A model generated the notes under the pieces. The model did not search any database. It was not told the origin of the DNA and saw only the letters and a program-made list of their open reading frames with translations. This document shows, piece after piece, positions 33,997 through 41,822 of a stretch of DNA of 64,000 nucleotides. Numbering within the stretch: the stretch's first letter is position 1; each line of letters opens with the position of its first letter. Origin of the DNA: Rhodococcus sovatensis (GTDB lineage: Bacteria > Actinomycetota > Actinomycetes > Mycobacteriales > Mycobacteriaceae). Location of the stretch: the NCBI RefSeq assembly GCF_037327425.1, contig NZ_CP147846.1, positions 1,178,001-1,242,000 on the forward strand, given 5' to 3'. The translations under genes were made by a program, and so were the position numbers.

Positions 33997-36579
33997 TCAG
34001 CTCGCGTCGAACTCTCGCGCCGCGAGTGCACGGACGATTCCCGCGCGGCCCTCGATCACCAAACGACGTAGCGCAGGTGCCAGATCCTTCTCCAGGAACC
34101 TGTCCGCAACGGCTACGGAATCGGCGTCGATCGACCACGAGGGGTATAGGCCGATCACCACGGTTTGCGCGACTTCACTGGATCGCCGAGCCCAGACCTC
34201 TTCGATCGCGGCGAAATAGCGGTCCACGTACGGTGCCAGCAGCTCCGCTTGACCGGGGCCCGTGAAACCGCCGACGATCGAACGGGCCGTGATGTTGGGA
34301 ACGGAGTCGTCGTCGATCACCGTCGTCCACGCTTGTTCCTTGACCTCGCTGTTTGGGCGTATAGCCCGCGCCGCTGCGGCCGAACGGGCGCCCGCGGCGG
34401 TGTTGTCACGGGCGGCCTCGGCGTCGATGACGGGGGAGCTCAGACCGTCGCTGTCGATGGCGCCTGCTGCTGCGAGTGCGGACACCAGCCGCCAGCGCAG
34501 ATCGGTGTCGACGTCGAGACCGTCGAGTCCCTGCTGAGCAACGTCACCTTCGAGCAGCGCCTGCAGGACGGCCACATGGCGGTCGGACAATGCCGAACCT
34601 GCCAGTGCATTGACGAACGCCAGTTGGTGATCGGAACCGGGCTCCGCGGCCCGCGCGCATTCGAGCAGTGTGTCGGCGAACTCGGGCTGACCGTGCTCAG
34701 CGGCCCAGCCGGGCTCGGCGTAGCTGGTGATCGCCGTCTGAGCCTGCAGCAGGAGTCGCTGAACGACCCCGACCTCGGTCTCCGCTCCGATTCCGCGCTG
34801 GACGAGAGCGACGAAATCACGGGCCTTCATCTCGGCTTGTCGGGTCATTTCCCACGCCGCCGACCAGGCAAGGGTGCGGGGGAGGGACTCGGCGATATCG
34901 CCGATCCGCGCGACAAGCACCGACAGAGAGTCGGGATCGAGCCGAACGGCGCAGTAGGTCAAATCGTCGTCGTTGACGAGAACCAGCTTGCCGCGCGACA
35001 CGCCGACCAAAGCCGGTACGTCGGTGCTGTCGGCTGCGTCCAGATCGAGCTCGACGCGTTCGGTGCGCACCAGTTTGCCGCACTCGTCGTCGTAGATGCC
35101 GACGGCGATGCGATGCACTCGATGCTCGCCTGCACCCGGTGCCGCGCCGCTCTGCTTCACCGCGAACCGGGTGAACTTGCCGTCGGCGTCGACGTCGAAG
35201 TCCGGGCTCAGCGTGTTCAAGCCGGTGGTGCGCAACCACTGGTTTCCCCAGTCCGAAAGATCACGGCCCGACGACTTCTCCAGTGCTGCAAGTAGATCCG
35301 AGAAGGTGGCGTTTCCGAAGGCATGGTCGACGAAGTAGCTGCGGAGGCCGGCGAGGAAGTCCTCTTTACCGACGTACGCCACGAGCTGCTTGAGAACGCT
35401 CGCGCCCTTCGCGTAGGTGATGCCGTCGAAGTTGACCTCGACTGCTGCGAGATCGGGGATGTCTGCTGCGATCGGGTGTGTGGAGGGAAGCTGGTCCTGT
35501 CGGTACGCCCATGCCTTCTCGACGTTGGCGAACGTCGTCCATGCGTTGGTGTATTCCGTTGCCTCCGACTGGCACAACACCGAGGCAAACGTCGCAAACG
35601 ACTCGTTGAGCCACAGGTCGTCCCACCACGTCATGGTCACCAGGTCGCCGAACCACATGTGTGCCATCTCGTGGAGAACGGTCTCGGCGCGGCGTTCGTA
35701 CGAGTAGCGGGTGACCTTGGAACGGAAGACGTAGTCCTCCAGGTAGGTGACCGCACCAGCGTTTTCCATTGCGCCTGCGTTGAACTCGGGCACAAAGAGC
35801 TGGTCGTACTTCCCGAATGCGTACGGAGTGCCGAAATTAGCATGGTAGAAGCCGAAACCCTGCTTGGTTTCGGTGAAGAGACGCTCGGCGTCCATGTACT
35901 CGGCGAGAGATGCGCGGCAGTAGATGCCGAGGGGGATCGTGCCGTGATCGTCGGAATACGAGTCGGTCCACTCGGCATACGGCCCCGCGATCAACGCGAC
36001 GAGGTAGGTGCTCATCAGCGGGGTTGTGTCGAAGACGTGTTCCCCTGCAGCGGGTTCCGTTGCATGTGCCGAGTTGGAAATGACTTTCCAGCTGTCGGGC
36101 GCAGTCACCTTCAGGTCGAACGTCGCCTTCAGATCCGGCTGGTCGAAGCAGGCGAACATGCGCTTGGCGTCGGCTGTTTCGAACTGCGAGTACAGGTAGA
36201 CCGAACCGTCCGAGGGATCGACGAAACGGTGCAGTCCCTCGCCGGTGTGCGAGTAGAGGCAATCGGCGACGACAGTCAGCTCGTTGTTCTCGGCCAAGTT
36301 CTCGAGGGTGATACCGGTCTCCTCGTCGTACCCGGACACGTCGAGTTCGGCTCCGTTGAGAACGGCCGACTTGATGCCGTCGGCGACGATGTCCACGAAT
36401 GTCGAGGATCCGGGAGTCGCCGTGAACGAGATGGTCGTCGTCGACAGGAAGGTCTTTTCGCTCGGTTTGCCGGAACCGTCGGTCAGGTCCAGAACGATCG
36501 AGTAGGTGGGGTTGCCGAGCACGGCGGATCGTGCTGCAGCGTCATCGCGAGTCAGGTTGGGAGCAACCACGTCAGTCAA
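33997..36579 (-). CDS. pepN: Aminopeptidase N (M1 zinc metallopeptidase)
   Basis: 860 residues, equal to the mycobacterial length. The TTG start at 36579 follows a strong RBS (GGAGAAGG); further upstream codons give an implausible N-terminus. Substrate-recognition motif GAMEN at 269-273, zinc motif HEMAH with His303, His307 and Glu304 catalytic, third ligand Glu326 in LNESFA. Cytoplasmic, removes N-terminal residues from peptides, including those released by the Clp protease encoded nearby. Convergent with the DUF5130 gene. Confidence 0.95.
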   Translation of the reverse strand: MTDVVAPNLTRDDAAARSAVLGNPTYSIVLDLTDGSGKPSEKTFLSTTTISFTATPGSSTFVDIVADGIKSAVLNGAELDVSGYDEETGITLENLAENNELTVVADCLYSHTGEGLHRFVDPSDGSVYLYSQFETADAKRMFACFDQPDLKATFDLKVTAPDSWKVISNSAHATEPAAGEHVFDTTPLMSTYLVALIAGPYAEWTDSYSDDHGTIPLGIYCRASLAEYMDAERLFTETKQGFGFYHANFGTPYAFGKYDQLFVPEFNAGAMENAGAVTYLEDYVFRSKVTRYSYERRAETVLHEMAHMWFGDLVTMTWWDDLWLNESFATFASVLCQSEATEYTNAWTTFANVEKAWAYRQDQLPSTHPIAADIPDLAAVEVNFDGITYAKGASVLKQLVAYVGKEDFLAGLRSYFVDHAFGNATFSDLLAALEKSSGRDLSDWGNQWLRTTGLNTLSPDFDVDADGKFTRFAVKQSGAAPGAGEHRVHRIAVGIYDDECGKLVRTERVELDLDAADSTDVPALVGVSRGKLVLVNDDDLTYCAVRLDPDSLSVLVARIGDIAESLPRTLAWSAAWEMTRQAEMKARDFVALVQRGIGAETEVGVVQRLLLQAQTAITSYAEPGWAAEHGQPEFADTLLECARAAEPGSDHQLAFVNALAGSALSDRHVAVLQALLEGDVAQQGLDGLDVDTDLRWRLVSALAAAGAIDSDGLSSPVIDAEAARDNTAAGARSAAAARAIRPNSEVKEQAWTTVIDDDSVPNITARSIVGGFTGPGQAELLAPYVDRYFAAIEEVWARRSSEVAQTVVIGLYPSWSIDADSVAVADRFLEKDLAPALRRLVIEGRAGIVRALAAREFDAS

Positions 36580-36732
36580 GCACCTTCTCCAGTAGGAAAC
36601 GTTTGATGCCACCATCCCATCACGTCTGGGGTTCGGCATGCCGGTCAAGGGAGACCGTGGAATGCTTCGTCGGTGTCTGCGGTTGATTGTGCGGACAGGA
36701 CACCTATTCGCTCGAACACGAAGGAGCCTCAC

Positions 36733-37350
36733 GTGAGTGGCAGCGCGCAGAAGGACACTGCGGATTTCTGGTTCGACCCCCTTTGCCCCTGGTGCTGGAT
36801 CACCTCACGGTGGATCCTCGAGGTGGAGAAAGTCCGCGACATCGACGTCAACTTCCACGTGATGTCTCTTGCGGTTCTGAACGAGGGCCGCGACCTGCCC
36901 GAGAACTACGCGGAAATGATGAAGACGGCGTGGGGTCCGGTGCGCGTCGCAATCGCAGCCGCTCAGTCCGAGGGTGACGAGATTCTGCCGCCGCTGTACA
37001 CCGCGCTCGGTACACGTATTCATAACGAGGACAACAAGAATTTCCCTGAGGTCATCGAGCAGGCGCTCGCCGAGCTTTCGCTGCCCGCCGAGCTTGCCAA
37101 GGCCGCGGACAGTTCGGAATACGACGAAGCCCTCCGGACGAGCCACCATGCCGGCATGGACAAAGTCGGCCCCGACGTCGGAACGCCGACCATCCACGTC
37201 AACGGCGTCGCATTCTTCGGCCCGGTCCTCTCACGTATCCCGCGCGGCGAAGAGGCCGGCAAGCTGTGGGATGCGTCGGTCATTTTCGCGTCGTACCCGC
37301 ACTTCTTCGAGCTCAAGCGCAGCCGCAACGAGGATCCGCAGTTCGACTAG
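36733..37350 (+). CDS. DsbA-like mycothiol-dependent oxidoreductase (Rv2466c-like)
   Basis: 205 residues of the thioredoxin-like DsbA superfamily with active site CPWC (Cys18, Cys21) near the N-terminus and cis-Pro in VGTPTIHVNG. It lacks a signal peptide, so it is cytoplasmic. M. tuberculosis Rv2466c is a mycoredoxin-type nitroreductase/oxidoreductase using mycothiol and this protein has the same length, order and position. GTG start with AAGGAG 6 nt upstream. Divergent from pepN (153-bp gap). Role: oxidative or electrophile stress. Followed by a very long hairpin. Confidence 0.9.
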   Translation: MSGSAQKDTADFWFDPLCPWCWITSRWILEVEKVRDIDVNFHVMSLAVLNEGRDLPENYAEMMKTAWGPVRVAIAAAQSEGDEILPPLYTALGTRIHNEDNKNFPEVIEQALAELSLPAELAKAADSSEYDEALRTSHHAGMDKVGPDVGTPTIHVNGVAFFGPVLSRIPRGEEAGKLWDASVIFASYPHFFELKRSRNEDPQFD

Positions 37351-37359
37351 TGCTCCTCG

Positions 37360-37407
37360 CCAGTGGCACGGAAAAGTGCATTGGAATGCGCTTATCCGTG
37401 CCACTGG
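37360..37407. terminator. 23-bp hairpin terminator after the DsbA-like gene
   Basis: Arms 37360-37382 and 37385-37407 pair around a 2-nt GG loop; they begin and end with CCAGTGGCACGGA and TCCGTGCCACTGG. Of 23 pairs, one is A-A and one is G-T. No T-run. It separates the plus-strand DsbA-like gene from the convergent DUF429 gene and would stop transcription both ways. The ends of the two genes are only 73 bp apart. Confidence 0.75.
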
Positions 37408-37423
37408 AGGCGGAGCCGACTTC

Positions 37424-38101
37424 TTAGGCGACGATGCGATCCGAGCTGTCCGCGGTCCCGAACGACCGATGTTCGCTGCGGCTGAATCGCCACGCCGACC
37501 ACGCCGCTGCCGCCGCATCCAGGGCATCGTCGAGAGCTGGGCCGGAGGGCAGATCCGCCAGCCCGTCAGCGAGGTTGCGCGGGTCGATCCATCGGCTCAG
37601 TGCCGCCATTCGCTGTCCTGCCCCGCGTCCTGACTTCTTCGACGCGAACGTGACATCCGGGGTCATCAGCCGGAACGAACACTCAGGATGAACCTCCACC
37701 ACTCGATCCGCGTCGAACGAACTCGCCCGCCAGGAACGAATCGCGGGCATCAGATACCACGTCTGCTTGCTGATCGCCTTGCCTGTGATCTCTCGTGAGA
37801 TCGCACAAGCGTCCGCGTAGGACGTCGCCTCGAGCGCGGCGTGAACCGGGGTATGGAAGATCGACGACCGGGCGGGTCCGAGGAATCTCTTGGCCTCCAC
37901 TTCGCTGGCACGGTATCCGCTGGTCGGCATCGAAAGGGGCATGTCGACGCCGACCGTTCTGCACGACGCAGTCGCGGCGAGAACCAGCTCGGGATCGTGC
38001 TCGACCGTCCAGTCCACCCGAACTCCGTCGAACCGAGCGATCACCCACTCGCCCTTCGCTCCGTCGACTCCGGCCACCGTATTTTCCGTGCGCGAACTCA
38101 C
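37424..38101 (-). CDS. DUF429 family protein (RNase H-like fold nuclease candidate)
   Basis: 225 residues. The start TVAGVDGAKGEWVIARFDG and the central VGVDMPLSMP with later VVEVHPECSFRL and ALDDALDAAAAAWSAWR match DUF429, a family proposed to have an RNase H-like fold with acidic catalytic residues (Asp13, Asp54 region). No biochemical role is established. It starts 16 bp upstream of rpiB on the opposite strand, so the two share a very short promoter region. Its 3' end meets the DsbA-like gene hairpin. Confidence 0.78.
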   Translation of the reverse strand: MSSRTENTVAGVDGAKGEWVIARFDGVRVDWTVEHDPELVLAATASCRTVGVDMPLSMPTSGYRASEVEAKRFLGPARSSIFHTPVHAALEATSYADACAISREITGKAISKQTWYLMPAIRSWRASSFDADRVVEVHPECSFRLMTPDVTFASKKSGRGAGQRMAALSRWIDPRNLADGLADLPSGPALDDALDAAAAAWSAWRFSRSEHRSFGTADSSDRIVA

Positions 38102-38117
38102 CTGTCAGACTCTATGC

Positions 38118-38597
38118 ATGCGCGTATACCTGGGTGCAGACCATGCTGGTCTCGAGTTCAAGAATCAAATCATCGAACACCTCACAGCCACCGGGCATGA
38201 GCCCGTCGACTGTGGTGCCTTCGACTACGACCCCGTCGACGACTACCCCGCGTTCTGCATCGACGCCGCCCGCCGCGTCGTCGCCGATCCAGGCAGCCGA
38301 GGCCTCGTCCTCGGGGGCTCCGGCAACGGTGAGCAGATCGCCGCGAACAAGGTGCCGGGCGCCCGATGCGCTCTTGCCTGGAGTGTGGAAACGGCCAAGC
38401 TCGCCCGAGAGCACAATGACGCGCAGCTGATCGGAATCGGCGGGCGCATGCACACGCTTCCCGAGGCCCTCGCCATCGTCGATGCGTTCCTCGGCACTCC
38501 CTTTTCCGGGGAAGAACGCCATCAGCGCCGCATCGACATCCTGTCCGAGTACGAGCGCAGCGGTGAGGCTCCCGAGGTGCCGGGAAAGCCCGCGTAG
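38118..38597 (+). CDS. rpiB: Ribose-5-phosphate isomerase B
   Basis: 159 residues of the RpiB/LacAB family. The active-site loop GGSGNGEQIAANKVPG carries Glu72 in the place of the catalytic Cys of the enterobacterial type, as reported for mycobacterial RpiB. It interconverts ribose-5-phosphate and ribulose-5-phosphate. The ATG at 38118 leaves only 16 bp to the divergent gene, so a short or leaderless transcript is possible. The next gene starts immediately after its stop codon. Confidence 0.95.
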   Translation: MRVYLGADHAGLEFKNQIIEHLTATGHEPVDCGAFDYDPVDDYPAFCIDAARRVVADPGSRGLVLGGSGNGEQIAANKVPGARCALAWSVETAKLAREHNDAQLIGIGGRMHTLPEALAIVDAFLGTPFSGEERHQRRIDILSEYERSGEAPEVPGKPA

Positions 38598-39395
38598 GTG
38601 CCCGAAGGTCACACCCTGCATCGACTGGCTCGTCTTCATCAACGACGATTCGGCGGGGCACCGGTAGAAGTGAGCAGTCCACAGGGACGCTTCACCTCCG
38701 GCGCCGCGCTGATCGATGGGCTGGTGCTCGAACGAGCCGAGGCGTGGGGCAAGCATCTGCTGCACCGATACGAGTCGGATCTGATCGTGCACATCCATCT
38801 GGGGCTGTACGGGAAGTTCTCGGATCAGACCGTTCCGATGGACGAGCCAGTCGGGGCGGTGCGTCTGCGGATGGTCGGGGAGAAGTACGGAACCGATCTC
38901 CGTGGTCCCACCGCATGTGAGATCTACACCGATCAGCAGGTCGACTCTCTCCTTGCGCGGCTCGGCCCCGATCCGATTCGCAAGGACGCAGACCCGGAAC
39001 AGGCCTGGAAGCGAATCAGTAAGTCGCGCACCGCTATCGGCACACTACTGATGGATCAGAAGGTGCTCGTGGGTGTGGGGAATGTGTACCGCGCCGAGAT
39101 CTTGTTCCGGCACGGGATCAACCCGATGCGTCCAGGCAAAGACCTCGACCACGCAGAGTGGGATGCACTGTGGATCGATCTGGTCGACCTGATGAAAATC
39201 GGCGTCCGTAAGGGAAAGATCATCACCATCCGCCCAGAGGACGATCACGGTGACGGGAGCTACGGCGCCGGACGACCCCGCACCTACGTGTACCGCAGGG
39301 CGGGGCGTCCGTGTCGCATCTGTGGAACCGAGATCCTGCATTCGGTAATGCAGGCGCGGAACCTGTTCTGGTGTCCGGTCTGTCAGGCGACCTAG
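38598..39395 (+). CDS. Fpg/Nei-family DNA glycosylase (endonuclease VIII-like)
   Basis: 265 residues. N-terminal PEGHTLHR supplies the catalytic Pro2 and Glu3 of formamidopyrimidine-DNA glycosylase and endonuclease VIII; Lys52 (GKHLLHR) and the helix-two-turn-helix (KVLVGVGNVYRAEILF) follow, then a C-terminal four-cysteine zinc finger (CRICGTEIL and WCPVC). It excises oxidised bases and nicks the backbone. The variant PEGH and position after rpiB match Rv2464c, so a Nei2-like specificity is likely. GTG directly follows the rpiB stop. Its stop codon overlaps that of the DUF1542 gene. Confidence 0.9.
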   Translation: MPEGHTLHRLARLHQRRFGGAPVEVSSPQGRFTSGAALIDGLVLERAEAWGKHLLHRYESDLIVHIHLGLYGKFSDQTVPMDEPVGAVRLRMVGEKYGTDLRGPTACEIYTDQQVDSLLARLGPDPIRKDADPEQAWKRISKSRTAIGTLLMDQKVLVGVGNVYRAEILFRHGINPMRPGKDLDHAEWDALWIDLVDLMKIGVRKGKIITIRPEDDHGDGSYGAGRPRTYVYRRAGRPCRICGTEILHSVMQARNLFWCPVCQAT

Positions 39396-40225
39396 AAGCC
39401 GCCGAAGTCCCCTCCGCCGCCGAAGTCCCCTCCGCCACCGAAGTCTCCACCGCCGCCCCAATCGCCGCCGCTGTCACCCATGGCGCCGTATTCCTCACCG
39501 CCGCCCATGTCGTTGCCTGCGTCGCCGCCGCCCATGTCGCTGCCTGCGTCGCCACTCATGTCGCCGCCTTCGGAACCGTCACCGGACCCACTGGCGAACT
39601 CCTGTTCGCCGTACCCGACTCCTGCCATGCCGGAGAACATCGCCGAGAACAGGAACATCGAACCGACACCCCACGCGCCTGCGACAAGCGCTGGGCGCCA
39701 CCATGGCTCGGAGTACCAGCCGGCGGGGACCGGCCGGCCGGCGACCCGTCCGCCGGGGTAATAGTTGGGGGTGCGGTCGGACGGATTCGGTGATGCCTCG
39801 ACCTGTCGGCCTTCGAAATCGACCTTGCGGTCCTCCGTGACGTGGCCGGCCGACTTCTGGCCTGTGATGCCCTGGATCTCCGGTCCTGGGTCCATCCCCA
39901 TCGCCAGTCGTGCGGCCCGAATGTAGTACAGGCCCTCCAGCGCAGTCTGCTTGGCCAACCGCGCCTGTTCGACGGTCTTTGCCTGGTCGATCTGCGACCC
40001 GGCGGCGATGTTGCGTTCCGACGCGTCGGCGAGTGCTTGCTTCGATGCGGTGTCGGTTCCTGAGAGGTTGTAGATCTGACCGGCTAGTCGCTCGATTGAC
40101 TGGCGAGCATCCGCCTTTGCGTCCTCCAAAGAACTTGCGGATCTGGCCGCGTTGTTCTTCTGGCTACGAACGACCAGAAATACAACCGCAGCAACAATGA
40201 TGACAACGAGTAAGAGTGCTTCCAC
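39392..40225 (-). CDS. DUF1542-type membrane protein with glycine-rich C-terminus
   Basis: 277 residues. An N-terminal transmembrane helix (LLLVVIIVAAVVFLVV) is followed by an alpha-helical DUF1542-like region (ASKQALADASERNIAAG, ARLAKQTALEGLYYIRAAR), a PGGR-rich linker, a second membrane helix and a low-complexity tail rich in Gly and Asp, ending in DFGGGG repeats encoded by an 18-bp tandem repeat. Common in actinobacteria, function unknown, probably envelope-associated. Its stop codon lies in CTAG shared with the fpg/nei-like stop codon on the other strand (4-bp overlap). Confidence 0.75.
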   Translation of the reverse strand: MEALLLVVIIVAAVVFLVVRSQKNNAARSASSLEDAKADARQSIERLAGQIYNLSGTDTASKQALADASERNIAAGSQIDQAKTVEQARLAKQTALEGLYYIRAARLAMGMDPGPEIQGITGQKSAGHVTEDRKVDFEGRQVEASPNPSDRTPNYYPGGRVAGRPVPAGWYSEPWWRPALVAGAWGVGSMFLFSAMFSGMAGVGYGEQEFASGSGDGSEGGDMSGDAGSDMGGGDAGNDMGGGEEYGAMGDSGGDWGGGGDFGGGGDFGGGGDFGGF

Positions 40226-40271
40226 TGGTTACCGCTTCCTTTGGACGCGTTTCGAGATTCTGGACTTCCGA

Positions 40272-40301
40272 TATGTCCGATCTGCGGACAAATCGGACAT
40301 A
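40272..40301. promoter_or_regulatory. 10-10-10 inverted repeat in divergent promoter
   Basis: TATGTCCGAT (40272-40281) and ATCGGACATA (40292-40301) are perfect 10-bp arms around a 10-bp spacer. The site is midway between the divergent DUF1542 gene and the maleylpyruvate-isomerase-like gene, 47 and 62 bp from their starts. The 20-bp centre-to-centre spacing (two helical turns) is what a dimeric regulator or a pair of dimers would need. No adjacent regulator gene exists. Confidence 0.5.
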
Positions 40302-40362
40302 GATTCACGATACGCGTCCGATCAGTCGGTGAACCACGCTCGGCAGGTGCAAGATCGCGGGT

Positions 40363-41115
40363 ATGACTCCCGACGAGCAGTTGCAGCTTCTGTCCGCCGA
40401 ATGCAATTTGATGAGCTCGCTCACTCTCGACGATGCGAGTAGCCCAATCCCGTCGATGCCGGACTGGACGGTGGAGAAGTTGGTCCGCCACGTCACGTTC
40501 GTGCACCGGATGGCGCTGGCTGCACTCGATACGCCCGCGGCTGATGGGATGGCGAAAGTGATTGCACGAGTGGAGAGGCCGGAGCGTGGACCGCGCGTGT
40601 TCGACGACTACCGCGAATCTGCTGACGTCATGTTCGGTGCCTACTCTGCGGTCGACCCCGCGCAGGAAGTCGCGACGTGGGCAGGAGTGGGAACGGCTGA
40701 CTACTGGATTCGTCGGCAGCTCCACGAACTCACAGTGCACCGCTTCGACGCGCAGGATGCGGTGCATGCACGGGGAGGTGCCGAGCCGGACCCCGCTGAC
40801 CCGGCCGGTGCAGCAGACGGCGTCGCCGAATGGGCGGAATCGTTCCTGACGAGGGTGCCGCTCGAACAACTTCCGCAACTGGCCGGAAGAACAGTCCACG
40901 TGCACACCGACGACGGAACCGGATTGGAGCTGTTCGTGGACTTCGGCGGTTCCGAGATCTCGGTGACGCGCGAACACCGCAAGGGTGACGTGGCCTTGCG
41001 TGGGTCGGCCCAGAACATGCTGCTCGCGGTGTGGCGCAGACGTCCGCTTGCCGTCCTCGACATCATCGGCGACGTGTCGGTAGCCGAGGCGTTGTACGAC
41101 GGGGTTCGGATCTGA
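40363..41115 (+). CDS. Mycothiol-dependent maleylpyruvate isomerase-like / DinB-like protein
   Basis: 250 residues of the TIGR03083/MDMPI family: N-terminal four-helix DinB-like metal domain (VEKLVRHVTFVHRMALAAL, with metal His candidates, and RRQLHELTVHRFDAQDAV) and a C-terminal alpha/beta domain with VHVHTDDG. Family members include mycothiol-dependent maleylpyruvate isomerase and mycothiol S-transferases; this one's substrate is not known. Alone on the plus strand, with a repeat-rich region and tRNA-Gly downstream. Confidence 0.82.
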   Translation: MTPDEQLQLLSAECNLMSSLTLDDASSPIPSMPDWTVEKLVRHVTFVHRMALAALDTPAADGMAKVIARVERPERGPRVFDDYRESADVMFGAYSAVDPAQEVATWAGVGTADYWIRRQLHELTVHRFDAQDAVHARGGAEPDPADPAGAADGVAEWAESFLTRVPLEQLPQLAGRTVHVHTDDGTGLELFVDFGGSEISVTREHRKGDVALRGSAQNMLLAVWRRRPLAVLDIIGDVSVAEALYDGVRI

Positions 41116-41129
41116 GAGCCCTGATTGGG

Positions 41130-41272
41130 ACCGAATGAGCCTTTCGGTCACCTTTGGGTGAGCGAACCGGCCCGGCGCGCAGGTTGCAGCGAGGGCGCAC
41201 GTTGCAACTTGCGCGTGGGCTGGAAGGTGCGCAGTCAGCCTGTGTTGGGACCGAACCGGACATTCGGTCACC
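41130..41272. repeat. Degenerate copies C and D of the two-hairpin repeat
   Basis: Copy C (41130-41232) keeps the order seen at 30 kb: ACCGAA...TTCGGTCAC, then GCGCAGGTTGCA and GCGCACGTTGCA 18 bp apart, and an end of GGAAGGTGCGC. Copy D (41250-41272) is only the first hairpin (ACCGAA-CCGGACA-TTCGGTCACC), 120 bp after C. Sequence between conserved blocks differs from copies A and B, but the hairpin arms and GGTTGCA words are kept. No gene lies in 41116-41343. Confidence 0.7.
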
Positions 41273-41301
41273 ACGAGGGCTGGCCGCACACCCAACACAG
41301 C

Positions 41302-41339
41302 ACAAAGCCCGCCTCCGCGTGATGCGGGGCGGGCTTTGT
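41302..41339 (-). terminator. Hairpin after tRNA-Gly
   Basis: Arms ACAAAGCCCGCC (41302-41313) and GGCGGGCTTTGT (41328-41339), with an inner CCGC/GCGG pair and a 5-nt loop. On the minus strand it begins 4 nt after the tRNA-Gly 3' end, so it is its likely terminator. No U-run. Confidence 0.65.
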
Positions 41340-41343
41340 TGTG

Positions 41344-41414
41344 AGCCGATGACGAGAATCGAACTCGCGTAGCCTGTTTGGAAGACAGGGGCTCTACCAT
41401 TGAGCTACATCGGC
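41344..41414 (-). tRNA. tRNA-Gly (anticodon TCC)
   Basis: A 71-nt cloverleaf on the minus strand: acceptor GCCGATG/CATCGGC, D-arm GCTC/GAGC, anticodon stem CCTGT/ACAGG around CTTCCAA with anticodon TCC, T-loop TTCGATT. Discriminator base is T. It is divergent from tRNA-Pro, 185 bp away. Confidence 0.95.
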
Positions 41415-41599
41415 GTGCCCACGACAACGATGGGATCGCCATCAGCGCCGCGTGCAGTTCGAAACTCTACATAACCTCGGTTCGGGATTACAAATTGCCT
41501 GCATGTACAGTCTTCGAAGACGGCAGCGGTGGCCCGGCTACGGGTACCGCTAGTGTCTGCTGTTCAATGGTGCATGTACGTTGAATGGCGTCGGTAAGA

Positions 41600-41673
41600 C
41601 GGGGTGTGGCGCAGCTTGGTAGCGCATCCGCTTTGGGAGCGGAGGGTCGCAGGTTCAATTCCTGTCACCCCGA
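41600..41673 (+). tRNA. tRNA-Pro (anticodon TGG)
   Basis: A 74-nt cloverleaf: acceptor CGGGGTG/CACCCCG, D-arm GCGC/GCGC, anticodon stem TCCGC/GCGGA around TTTGGGA with anticodon TGG, T-arm GCAGG-TTCAATT-CCTGT with one G-T. No CCA encoded. It is 149 bp upstream of tig, in the same order as in mycobacteria. Confidence 0.95.
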
Positions 41674-41822
41674 CAAAAGAACGAAGCCGGATCCATCGGG
41701 TCCGGTTTCGTGCGAAGGATTCACTTCGCCACGGATTCGCCGACGGTCACCGTGCGGCTTACCGCGAGTGACGAGTGAATCGGACCGACAGCAAGGCACG
41801 ACCACCAGAAGGAGCATGTCCC

